Shown here piece by piece: positions 22,713-31,975 of a stretch of 64,000 nt of DNA. The DNA lies in assembly GCA_025617375.2 (NCBI GenBank), contig JAMYGW020000004.1, positions 1,798,001-1,862,000 on the forward strand, given 5' to 3'. Within the stretch, counting starts at the first letter, position 1. Each line of letters opens with the position of its first letter. A program made the position numbers and the translations under genes. The notes beneath the pieces were generated by a model. It worked only from the letters and a program-made list of their open reading frames with translations, had not been told where the DNA came from and ran no database searches. Origin of the DNA: Acarospora socialis. Its lineage: Eukaryota; Ascomycota; Lecanoromycetes; Acarosporales; Acarosporaceae.

Positions 22713-24368
22713 TCAGCTCAGGTTGCCTCGCAGCCCATGCCATATGTTCTTCGAGATAGCCTCATTTTCGACGCTAAGTATGGGATTGCCCTTTCTGGCC
22801 CTGGAAGATGAGGTAGGGACCCCAAAGTCTTTAACATCGTCTTCAATTCCGGACTCGTTCGTGGTACCAGTAAATTGGGATCGGTGTCCCAGTAGGTCAC
22901 GCACTTCCGACAAGATTTCTTGAGCATTGCTCATGTGATCAGTTCCTTGGGTGATCTTCTCCTCAAGACCTTCTTGCGCCGATGCCTTTGCGGCACTTGC
23001 TGCAAACGCCCACCGACTAGCCATCTCAAGCGCCTTGGTTTGCGTCCCACTTCCTGATGGTGCAACAGATTGTAACGGTGAAATTTTGGAACCCAAAGCT
23101 GCTGTGATGTTTTGAAATCGAGAGTCCCTAGCGAGTAAAGGATACGTTGGTAAAAGATGGCTCTCATCTGCAAGGCGGTCGAGGACATGGGTAGTGGCTT
23201 CCTCTTCCATGGCCAGGGTGCTCCCAATGTACGCTTTTTGCTGAGCGATCAATCTCTGGAGGTTCAGTGGCACCAGAAGGCGCATGTACGAGTCCAGTAG
23301 TCCTGAGCAGCAAGCATCGCCAACAGTTCCGGATTGTTCTGCGAGGTTCGAGGAAGTTGAAGGATACCTCTCAGAGACACTCAAAGGCACAGAAGATTTC
23401 GCTTCAGCCACGGTTGCGAGGCACATCTTCCGTGCCTTGATGTATCCTCGATACTGACTTTCAATATCCCGTGTACACTGCTCGATGTTCCCCGTCCCTG
23501 ACTGTGGCTTATGTGTCCTTCCTACCTCATGCTGGGGAGTAGTTGGAGTAACATCCGTCTTCGCCAGTTCTTGTTCGACCCAGTTGATCAACTGCTGACG
23601 GGTCTGATGAAGTGTATGGCATCTGCTTTCTCTGGCGGACGGTGTACACCGTTCTGCGCTGTCGCTGCCCCGGCCACTGCCCTGTCGCGCTTTAATTCTC
23701 GTGAAAAGCTTCTGCTCAATTTCCAGCTTGTACTTTGCCCGCAGCACTGCTTTCTCCAAGCGGAGAACAAGCTCGTCCACAGACTCATTCAACGAACTGG
23801 AAGGGACTACGGACACAGGCGGTTGCTGCAATAGTAGCACTGGCATTGTATCTTGTCGAGTCTGTGCAGTTTCGAGATGGCCCGCTTTTGCCGCAGGTTT
23901 TGTAAGAAGAACATCCATGTAATCTCGGAGTATCCGTAGTCTCTCATATCTTCTGCGCTGCTTTAACAAAGCCAGGTACATGTGCATGATTGAAGTCTCA
24001 GAAGCATCCCCGGTTGACTTTTCTTGAGTCAATGGGCTGATGCATGAGTTCGATGCTGGATGGTCCTGGACTTGGAGAGCGATAGTATGGTACTCTGTCC
24101 TCGCCATGGCATGGGCCTGCATCTCTTCAAGGTACTGCCTGAAAACCCCGCTCACTTCTAACGGTATTTCTGGGAGTTGAAGATCCAAATCAGGTTTCGT
24201 CAAAGATAAAGGCAATCCATTAGCAGTCTCCTTGTCGTTCAGTAGAGTAGTCAAATAGACAGTCAATGTCCTACGTATCTGTAGTGCTTCTTGACGCGTG
24301 CTAATATACGGCGATAGTGACCTGGCCACTTCCGGCAGCGGAAAGCTCCGTTTTCCATGAGTGCTCAT
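22713..24368 (-). CDS. Uncharacterised coiled-coil protein
   Basis: Intronless frame of 551 residues that I do not recognise. It starts MSTHGKRSFPLPEVARSLSP and is mainly helical with heptad-like stretches: TLTVYLTTLLNDKETANGL, YLALLKQRRRYERLRILRDY, ESVDELVLRLEKAVLRAKYK, LLDSYMRLLVPLNLQRLIAQ. Linkers rich in Ser, Thr and Gln lie between them, and there is a small AASAAKASAQEGLEEK helix near the end. No membrane segment, signal peptide, catalytic motif or zinc site is visible. The pattern (short coiled coils, no enzymatic motif, fast-evolving linkers) recalls structural subunits of kinetochore, spindle or augmin-like complexes, but this is only a resemblance in architecture. It is transcribed away from BRR2 across a 491-bp gap. 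Codon use is like its neighbours, so it is likely a real native gene. Confidence 0.7.
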   Translation of the reverse strand: MSTHGKRSFPLPEVARSLSPYISTRQEALQIRRTLTVYLTTLLNDKETANGLPLSLTKPDLDLQLPEIPLEVSGVFRQYLEEMQAHAMARTEYHTIALQVQDHPASNSCISPLTQEKSTGDASETSIMHMYLALLKQRRRYERLRILRDYMDVLLTKPAAKAGHLETAQTRQDTMPVLLLQQPPVSVVPSSSLNESVDELVLRLEKAVLRAKYKLEIEQKLFTRIKARQGSGRGSDSAERCTPSARESRCHTLHQTRQQLINWVEQELAKTDVTPTTPQHEVGRTHKPQSGTGNIEQCTRDIESQYRGYIKARKMCLATVAEAKSSVPLSVSERYPSTSSNLAEQSGTVGDACCSGLLDSYMRLLVPLNLQRLIAQQKAYIGSTLAMEEEATTHVLDRLADESHLLPTYPLLARDSRFQNITAALGSKISPLQSVAPSGSGTQTKALEMASRWAFAASAAKASAQEGLEEKITQGTDHMSNAQEILSEVRDLLGHRSQFTGTTNESGIEDDVKDFGVPTSSSRARKGNPILSVENEAISKNIWHGLRGNLS

Positions 24369-24859
24369 GTCTCCAGAGTAGATCTTGTTACTTTGTTACA
24401 ATAGATTCAGAAAGGTTGCAACATCCACAGGTGTTATATGTGTACTGCTGTGTGTTTGTCTCCAAGTTTGTTGTTGTTCCTTGTAGAGTACATAGTAGGG
24501 CTGCAAGCGCGACGATGATTCCGGGAGCTAATACGGAGTATAAATCTGGAGATTACCGACTGACTAACTTTATTTGGTTGAACCGAAAGTTACATAGCAG
24601 AAAGTTAAGTTATCTATTGAGTGAGTTTACAGACAGCGTCAACGACGCCACGTCCGCAGTGTCTACCGTCTCTAAGAAATCGCATACCTCAGCAAGACTG
24701 GCTCTCATCAGAGCTCGGATTTACAAGCTCGTCCCAGTGTCTCTGTTACTGCGCTGACTTTGCAAGTCATGAAAGTCTAGCTCTCCTCGACCACTCTCAA
24801 CGACCCTGACTCGCTCTCTCCGTGCCCAAGAAACACATAGATAACAGCTTTTGAACAAT
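24369..24859. promoter_or_regulatory. Divergent promoter between the coiled-coil gene and BRR2
   Basis: A 491-bp gap between outward-facing starts. The BRR2 frame is open for a few codons upstream of its ATG (from a TTG at 24851), but the consensus start is 24860. No specific element is recognised. Confidence 0.5.
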
Positions 24860-27800
24860 ATGGCGGACCCCAATAATGTCTCGCAATACAAGTATTCGGC
24901 GATGTCGAACCTGGTTCTCCAGGCCGACCGCCGGTTCGTCACACGCCGCAACGATGAAGTTACGGGAGACCCTGAGTCACTTGCTGGACGCATCAACATT
25001 AGAGATATGGGATCGCGCAACGCTCGTGATGATGCGCCACGCCAGAGAAAGAAAAATACAGGACTCAGGGACATTGAGCGTGGCGGCATTCGGGAGGGCG
25101 AAGAAGTACTCGAGAGGGAGCAGAAGAAGCGAAAGAGAGGCGAACCAGCGCAACTCCGAGAAACGGGGATTCTATCAGCGGCAGACGCGTTGGTGGAGGG
25201 CTTGAAGTATCGTCCACGGACCCCGGCAACAAGAGCGACATACGACTTAATTCTTACGACAACAGCTAATAATCTTGGTGATGTCGCACACGACGTAGTA
25301 CGTAGCGCTGCAGATGCTGTATTGGAAATCCTCAAGGACGAAAACATGAAGGATTTTGATAAGAAAAAGGAGGTTGATGATCTGCTGGGTACCACCATGG
25401 GCTCGAAGGAATTCAACGAGCTTGTTAATCTTGGGAAGAAAATTACGGACTACGACGCACAAGATGAGGACGAGAACGCCGTCGGTAACGGCGACTTTGG
25501 CGCCGAAGGTGGTGCAGAGCTTGATGAGAGACAAGGTGTGGCTGTCGTATTCGATGAGTCGGATGAAGATGAGGACGGCGTGGCTAGAACGTATGAAATA
25601 AGAGATGAAGATGAGCCCTCATCAGACGAGGATGTGGATGACGTTGAGGATCGGCCGGGCGCTGAGGAACAGGCGACTGCTGGTGGTGCAGCCGAGGAGA
25701 GAGATGCAGAAGAGGCCGGCACTGTAGATGGTGAAGGGATTGTTATTGACGGCAATCTTCATGAGACAGGTCTGTCGAAAATCCGAACGCGCGACAAAAA
25801 GGTCATCGCAGCACATGAGATTGATGCATACTGGCTTCAACGACAGATTGGTTCCCTATATACAGACGCGCACATTCAGCAAGTAAAGACGCAAGAAGCT
25901 CTTCAGATATTGTCTGGTGTCTCAGAGGACGGCGAGGAGAAGCCCTTACGGGAAATCGAGAATGATCTCATGGATCTATTCGACTACGAGCATCACGAGC
26001 TCGTTGAAATGTTGATTGCGAACCGGGACAAGGTTGTGTGGGTCACACGGTGGCGTAGAGCTGCCGAGGACGCGGATTCGAGAGCCGCTATTGAGCGTCA
26101 GATGATCTCAGAAGGCCACCGGGCAATTCTAGATGAGCTTCGGTCTCGGAACGAAGCTGGTGCAGACAAGGCTGGATCTCAAAACAAGAAGCTAAAAGTG
26201 GATCTTATGGACCTAGATATACCCTCAAGCTTAAACAACGGCAATGCGGATCAGAAAGCTAATGACGGAAGTTTGATTGGCGGTCTGCAACCACGCCGTC
26301 TGATCAACCTTGACAATCTCGTCTTCGCTCAGGGTAACCATCTCATGACTAACCCTAACGTAAAGCTTCCGCAAGGGTCGACGAAGCGTACATTTAAAGG
26401 CTACGAAGAAATCCATGTCCCCGCTCCGAAGCCGAGGAAGGACGCTGGTGAACGTAATAACATGCCTACTACAGAGCTTCCAGACTGGGCGAGTCAAGGT
26501 TTCGGATCGGCGAAAGAGCTGAATCGAATACAGACGAAGTGCTTCCCGACAGCGTTTAACGAGGACGGCAACATGCTGATATGCGCACCCACAGGATCCG
26601 GCAAGACAAATGTCGCAATGTTAACGATCTTGCGAGAGATCGGCAAAAATAGAAACCCTGAGACGGGAGAGATCATGCTCGACGATTTCAAGATTGTGTA
26701 CATCGCGCCTTTGAAGGCTTTGGTTCAGGAGCAAGTGGGGAACTTTGGCAAAAGACTCGAGCCTTATGGCATCAAGGTATCTGAACTCACGGGTGACCGC
26801 CAGCTCACCAAACAACAAATAGCCGATACTCAAATCATCGTAACGACTCCTGAGAAGTGGGATGTCATAACCCGCAAGGCAACTGACATGAGCTACACTA
26901 ATCTTGTCCGTCTTATCATTATCGACGAAATTCACCTGCTTCATGACGATCGAGGACCTGTCCTTGAAAGCATCGTTAGCAGGACTATTCGAAAGATCGA
27001 GCAGAGTGGCGACCCGGTACGCTTAATAGGTCTTAGCGCTACTCTACCTAACTTTCGGGATGTCGCAAGTTTTCTGCGCGTCGATCCCATTAACGGTCTC
27101 TTCCATTTCGATGGCTCGTATCGGCCATGTCCGTTGAGACAAGAATTCATTGGGGTCAGCGACAAGAAGGCGATCAAGCAATTGAAGACTATGAACGACG
27201 TCTGCTATACTAAGGTTATGGAGCAGGTTGGGACAAACAAGAATCAGATGCTCATATTCGTACATTCTAGAAAGGAAACAGCTAAGACGGCGAAATACAT
27301 TCGCGACAAGGCGTTGGAGTTGGAGACCATCGGCCAGATTCTGCGAAGTGATGCCGCTAGTCGTGAGGTTTTGACCGAGGAAGCTGAAGGCGTTGCGGAT
27401 CGGGATCTCAAAGATCTCATGCCCTATGGTTTCGGCATACATCATGCTGGTATGACTCGAGCAGACAGGAGCTCAGTCGAGGATCTCTTTGCAGACGGCA
27501 TGCTTCAGGTTCTTGTGTGTACAGCGACGCTCGCTTGGGGCGTCAACCTTCCGGCACATACTGTCATCATCAAGGGTACTCAGATCTACTCCCCTGAGAA
27601 GGGTAGCTGGGTCGAGCTCAGCCCGCAGGATGTTCTACAAATGCTTGGCCGCGCAGGAAGACCCCAATATGATACGTTCGGAGAGGGCATCATCATCACG
27701 ACACAGAACGAGATGCAGTATTATCTCTCGCTGATGAATCAGCAATTGCCGATAGAAAGTCAATTTATGAGTAAATTGGCTGATAACCTCAATGCCGAGA

Positions 27801-30800
27801 TCGTACTTGGCAATGTCCGAAGCCGGGACGAGGGTGTTGAATGGTTGGGCTACACGTATCTTTTTGTACGGATGCTGCGATCACCAGGTTTGTACAGCGT
27901 TGGAGCAGAGTACGAAGACGACGAATCTTTGGAGCAAAAGCGCGTCGATCTGATTCATTCTGCTGCTACAATCCTGGAAAAGTCGAACTTGGTCAAATAT
28001 GAGAAAAAGTCTGGCAAATTTCAAGCGACCGAGTTGGGCCGGATTGCCTCACATTACTATATCACCCATAACTCAATGCTAACCTACAATTCTCATATCC
28101 AGCCGATGATTACTCCAATCGAGTTGTTTCGAGTCTTTGCACTCAGTGATGAGTTCAAGTACATCCCTGTTAGGCAAGATGAGAAGCTTGAACTGGCCAA
28201 ATTACTGGGACGTGTTCCGATTCCCGTAAAGGAAAGCATTGAAGAACCCCACGCAAAAATCAATGTCCTCCTTCAGGCTTATATCTCGCGACTAAAGCTA
28301 GAAGGTCTAGCGCTGATGGCCGATCTCATATACGTCACGCAGTCAGCAGGGCGTATCCTTCGAGCAATATTCGAGATCACGTTGAAGAAAGGCTGGGCAT
28401 CTGTCGCGAAGACCGCTCTGGATCTGTGCAAGATGGCTGAGAAACGGATGTGGCCTACCATGACCCCTTTGAGGCAGTTCGGAACTTGCCCTCGCGACAT
28501 CATTCAGAAGGCAGAGAGAATCGACGTTCCGTGGTCGAGCTACTTCGATCTCGACCCACCACGGATGGGGGAGCTCTTGGGCATACCCAAAGCTGGGAAG
28601 GTGGTCTGCGGCTTGGTACAGAAATTTCCACGGCTCGAGTTGCAAGCTCAGGTGCAGCCAATGACGCGGTCTATGCTCCGGGTCGAGCTGACCATTACAC
28701 CAAACTTTGAGTGGGACGATAGCATACATGGATCGGCCGAAAACTTTTGGATCGTTGTCGAAGATTGTGACGGTGAAGACATTCTATTCCACGATCAATT
28801 TCTGTTACGAAGAGATTACGCCAGGTCGGAAATGAATGAGCATCTTGTCGAATTCACTGTACCTATCACTGAGCCAATGCCGCCGAACTATTTCATATCA
28901 CTCATATCCGATAGATGGATGCATTCGGAGACCAAGCTCGCAGTGTCATTTCAGAAACTCGTTCTGCCAGAACGTTTTCCGCCTCATACCCCGCTCCTAG
29001 ATCTCCAGCCTTTACCCGTCTCAGCTCTGAAGAGAGCAGAGTATCAGGAGCTATATCCCGACTGGGAAAGATTCAACAAAGTCCAAACCCAGGTTTTCAA
29101 CTCCTTGTTTGCCACGGATGAGAACGTCTTTGTCGGTGCTCCCACTGGCAGCGGAAAGACCGTTTGTGCAGAGTTCGCTCTCTTGAGGCACTGGTCGAAA
29201 GGGACCACAGGGCGCGCTATCTATATTGCTCCCTTCCAAGAGCTTGTCGACCAACGACTAGCTAATTGGCAAAAACGATTAAGTAAGATTGGCGGTGGTA
29301 AGGAAATCGTCAAGTTGACCGGCGAGACAACAGCGGATCTCAAGCTTCTGGAGAAGGGAGACCTTATATTGGCCACTCCAACCCAATGGGATGTTCTTTC
29401 CCGGCAGTGGCAAAGGCGGAAGAATGTTCAGACTGTGCAACTTTTCATTGCCGATGAGTTGCACTTGCTCGGTGGTCAAAATGGCTACTTATACGAAATC
29501 GTGGTGTCGCGCATGCACTACATTGCGCTACAAACAGACAACAACATGAGGCTTGTTGGTCTAAGCGTATCATTGGCGAACGCTCGCGACCTCGGAGAGT
29601 GGGTAGGAGCTACAAAGCATTCGATCTATAACTTCAGCCCGCACGTTCGACCGGTACCGCTTGAGTTGCACATTCAGTCCTTCAGCATACCTCATTTTCC
29701 TTCGCTCATGCTTGCTATGGCCAAGCCGACCTACCTATCTATCCTGACCATGTCTTCCGATAAGCCAGCTCTGGTGTTTGTCCCAAATCGCAAGCAGACA
29801 AGAGCTACAGCTTTGGACCTGCTTGCCACCTGTGTGGCTGACGATAATGAAGACCGGTTCCTTCATGCTGGAATCGATGAGATCGCGCCACTTCTCAACC
29901 GTGTCAACGAGCGAGCTCTTGCGGATTCAATATCGCATGGGATTGGGTACTTCCACGAGGCGTTGAGCCAAGACGACAAGCGCATTGTCTTACACCTCTT
30001 TTCGATTGGTGCAATACAAGTTATGTTAGCTTCACGGGATGTATGCTGGGAAATTGATTGCAAAGCTCACTTGGTTGTAGTCATGGGCACGCAGTTTTTC
30101 GAGGGGCGCGAACATCGTTACATTGACTACCCCATCAGCGATATCCTGCAAATGTTTGGGAAAGCAAGTAGACCTTTGGAGGATAAGAGTAGCAAAGGTG
30201 TTTTGATGGTACCTGCGGTGAAAAGGGAGTACTACAAGAAGTTCTTGAACGAAGCACTACCGATAGAAAGTCACCTGCAGGTTTACCTTCACGACGCTTT
30301 CGTGTCTGAAATCAGTACCAAAATGATTGGTTCCACGCAGGATGCGGTGGATTGGGCAACATACACCTATTTCTACCGGAGACTGTTAGCAAACCCTAGC
30401 TACTACAGCCTTACAGACACATCTCACGAAGGCTTAAGCACTCATTTGTCGGAGCTGATTGAGAACACCCTGAAAGACCTAGCGGAAGCAAAGATAATCG
30501 ACCTTGACGAAGAAGATGATACGGTCACGCCACTGAACGCCGCCATGATCGCGGCTTACTACAACATATCTTTCATCACCATGCAGACCTTCCTCCTCTC
30601 CTTGACAGGCAGGACCAAGCTCAAGGGCATCTTGGAGATCATCACATCTGCCACTGAGTTTGAGTCTGTCCAAATCCGTCGCCACGAGGACCACATCCTG
30701 CGTCGAATATATGATCGGGTGCCTGTGAAGATGGTGCAACCTGCATACGAATCTCCTCATTTCAAAGCTTTTGTCTTGCTGCAAGCACACTTTTCGCGCA

Positions 30801-31615
30801 TGCAGCTACCTGCTGACCTGGCAAAGGACCAGGAAGTTATCTTGACTCGGGTCCTCAATCTTCTTAGTGCATGCGTTGATGTTTTGTCTTCTGAGGGTCA
30901 TCTGAATGCCATGAACGCCATGGAGATGTCACAGATGGTTGTACAAGCAATGTGGGACCGCGACAGTCCACTCAAGCAAATACCTCACTTCTCACCCGCG
31001 GTCGTGAAGGTTGCTAATGAATTCGGGTACGTTCAAAACATTCCCTACCCGTCAGCCAAATCAGCTAATGTGTGCTCCTTTACTAGAATAAGAGACATCT
31101 TTGAGTTTATGGAATCAATGGATCCAGACGAAAACAAGGACTACGAGGCACTAATCAAGCGCCTCGGTCTCGATAAAAGGCAGCTCGCCCAAGCAGCGAA
31201 CTTCACCAACAACAAGTATCCCAACATCGGCCTCGAGTTTGACCTCGAGGACAAAGACGACATCACTGCAGGGTCACCCGCTTATATTAAGATCAAGATC
31301 GAGCGAGAGGCGGACGAGGACGAAGAGCCAGACACAACCGTTTACGCACCATTTTACCCGCAGACGAAGATGGAGAATTGGTGGCTGGTGGTTGGAGAGG
31401 AAAAGACCAAGAATTTGCTCGCAATCAAGCGGGTCACAATTGGTCGAAGATTGGAGATGAGACTCGAGTACATAGTTCCCACGCCTGGAGAACACAACCT
31501 CACGCTGTACTTAATGAGCGATAGTTATGTGGGCGTGGATCAGGATCCGTCCTTCACCATCACGGCAGCTGAGGGTATGGATGAGGACGAGGAAGAAGAC
31601 GGAGATGAGGAATAG
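24860..31615 (+). CDS. BRR2: Brr2, U5 snRNP DExH helicase that unwinds U4/U6
   Basis: Spliceosome-activating RNA helicase. Coding exons 24860-31026 and 31087-31615 give 2,231 residues. The N-terminus MADPNNVSQYKYSAMSNLVL and the acidic, disordered first 400 residues are typical. The active N-terminal cassette has CAPTGSGKTNVA (about 574), IIDEIHLLHDDRGP (about 687), LIGLSATLPN and LGRAGRPQYDTFGEG, followed by a winged helix and the first Sec63 unit. The second cassette keeps GAPTGSGKTVCAEFALL (about 1425) but has FIADELHLLGG, SVSLANARDLGEW and MFGKASRP, the degenerate motifs expected of the catalytically silent regulatory cassette, then the second Sec63 unit and an acidic tail. The intron at 31027-31086 is inferred because its removal gives EFGIRDIFEFMESMDPDENK, the family sequence; unspliced, the frame stays open. 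Start chosen at the Kozak-like CAATATGG. Confidence 0.95.
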   Translation: MADPNNVSQYKYSAMSNLVLQADRRFVTRRNDEVTGDPESLAGRINIRDMGSRNARDDAPRQRKKNTGLRDIERGGIREGEEVLEREQKKRKRGEPAQLRETGILSAADALVEGLKYRPRTPATRATYDLILTTTANNLGDVAHDVVRSAADAVLEILKDENMKDFDKKKEVDDLLGTTMGSKEFNELVNLGKKITDYDAQDEDENAVGNGDFGAEGGAELDERQGVAVVFDESDEDEDGVARTYEIRDEDEPSSDEDVDDVEDRPGAEEQATAGGAAEERDAEEAGTVDGEGIVIDGNLHETGLSKIRTRDKKVIAAHEIDAYWLQRQIGSLYTDAHIQQVKTQEALQILSGVSEDGEEKPLREIENDLMDLFDYEHHELVEMLIANRDKVVWVTRWRRAAEDADSRAAIERQMISEGHRAILDELRSRNEAGADKAGSQNKKLKVDLMDLDIPSSLNNGNADQKANDGSLIGGLQPRRLINLDNLVFAQGNHLMTNPNVKLPQGSTKRTFKGYEEIHVPAPKPRKDAGERNNMPTTELPDWASQGFGSAKELNRIQTKCFPTAFNEDGNMLICAPTGSGKTNVAMLTILREIGKNRNPETGEIMLDDFKIVYIAPLKALVQEQVGNFGKRLEPYGIKVSELTGDRQLTKQQIADTQIIVTTPEKWDVITRKATDMSYTNLVRLIIIDEIHLLHDDRGPVLESIVSRTIRKIEQSGDPVRLIGLSATLPNFRDVASFLRVDPINGLFHFDGSYRPCPLRQEFIGVSDKKAIKQLKTMNDVCYTKVMEQVGTNKNQMLIFVHSRKETAKTAKYIRDKALELETIGQILRSDAASREVLTEEAEGVADRDLKDLMPYGFGIHHAGMTRADRSSVEDLFADGMLQVLVCTATLAWGVNLPAHTVIIKGTQIYSPEKGSWVELSPQDVLQMLGRAGRPQYDTFGEGIIITTQNEMQYYLSLMNQQLPIESQFMSKLADNLNAEIVLGNVRSRDEGVEWLGYTYLFVRMLRSPGLYSVGAEYEDDESLEQKRVDLIHSAATILEKSNLVKYEKKSGKFQATELGRIASHYYITHNSMLTYNSHIQPMITPIELFRVFALSDEFKYIPVRQDEKLELAKLLGRVPIPVKESIEEPHAKINVLLQAYISRLKLEGLALMADLIYVTQSAGRILRAIFEITLKKGWASVAKTALDLCKMAEKRMWPTMTPLRQFGTCPRDIIQKAERIDVPWSSYFDLDPPRMGELLGIPKAGKVVCGLVQKFPRLELQAQVQPMTRSMLRVELTITPNFEWDDSIHGSAENFWIVVEDCDGEDILFHDQFLLRRDYARSEMNEHLVEFTVPITEPMPPNYFISLISDRWMHSETKLAVSFQKLVLPERFPPHTPLLDLQPLPVSALKRAEYQELYPDWERFNKVQTQVFNSLFATDENVFVGAPTGSGKTVCAEFALLRHWSKGTTGRAIYIAPFQELVDQRLANWQKRLSKIGGGKEIVKLTGETTADLKLLEKGDLILATPTQWDVLSRQWQRRKNVQTVQLFIADELHLLGGQNGYLYEIVVSRMHYIALQTDNNMRLVGLSVSLANARDLGEWVGATKHSIYNFSPHVRPVPLELHIQSFSIPHFPSLMLAMAKPTYLSILTMSSDKPALVFVPNRKQTRATALDLLATCVADDNEDRFLHAGIDEIAPLLNRVNERALADSISHGIGYFHEALSQDDKRIVLHLFSIGAIQVMLASRDVCWEIDCKAHLVVVMGTQFFEGREHRYIDYPISDILQMFGKASRPLEDKSSKGVLMVPAVKREYYKKFLNEALPIESHLQVYLHDAFVSEISTKMIGSTQDAVDWATYTYFYRRLLANPSYYSLTDTSHEGLSTHLSELIENTLKDLAEAKIIDLDEEDDTVTPLNAAMIAAYYNISFITMQTFLLSLTGRTKLKGILEIITSATEFESVQIRRHEDHILRRIYDRVPVKMVQPAYESPHFKAFVLLQAHFSRMQLPADLAKDQEVILTRVLNLLSACVDVLSSEGHLNAMNAMEMSQMVVQAMWDRDSPLKQIPHFSPAVVKVANEFGYVQNIPYPSAKSANVCSFTRIRDIFEFMESMDPDENKDYEALIKRLGLDKRQLAQAANFTNNKYPNIGLEFDLEDKDDITAGSPAYIKIKIEREADEDEEPDTTVYAPFYPQTKMENWWLVVGEEKTKNLLAIKRVTIGRRLEMRLEYIVPTPGEHNLTLYLMSDSYVGVDQDPSFTITAAEGMDEDEEEDGDEE
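31027..31086 (+). other. 60-nt stop-free in-frame intron in BRR2
   Basis: Begins GTACGT, contains a GCTAATG branch site and ends TTTACTAG. Its length is a multiple of three and the host frame has no stop inside, so unspliced mRNA would encode 20 extra residues within the second Sec63 unit. Its intron status is inferred from the interruption of a conserved stretch. Confidence 0.8.
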
Positions 31616-31975
31616 CTGCCTGGATGTGAGACCTTCCGAGGTCATGTACTATAACGGGCTTGGCGTTTAATGCATAAAGTACTCGGTGGGTATAGAACTA
31701 TTATGCTCTGCTATATTAGTATATATGATAAGTGTAATGACTGAGGTTGTATGCTGTTAGTCTTCTAGAGTAGGTAATCTACTCTGATGCAATGGGTGAC
31801 CTTCCGACTAGGTTAGGCTCGCAGCATCCCGTTGACGAAATAGCGATTTAAGTTGTGGAACCCCACACTCGAGATGACCGCCACAAATAGAGCTAACATG
31901 AACTCGGAACCAGTACATAGGTGACGGACCCTTGAAGTCAGAGCTATATAACGTGGAGGAAAGTAAATCGGTGCA
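31616..31975. other. Intergenic between BRR2 and the DPP5 gene
   Basis: 360 bp, AT-rich near 31700-31760. Likely the BRR2 3' UTR and DPP5 promoter. No gene is seen. Confidence 0.5.
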
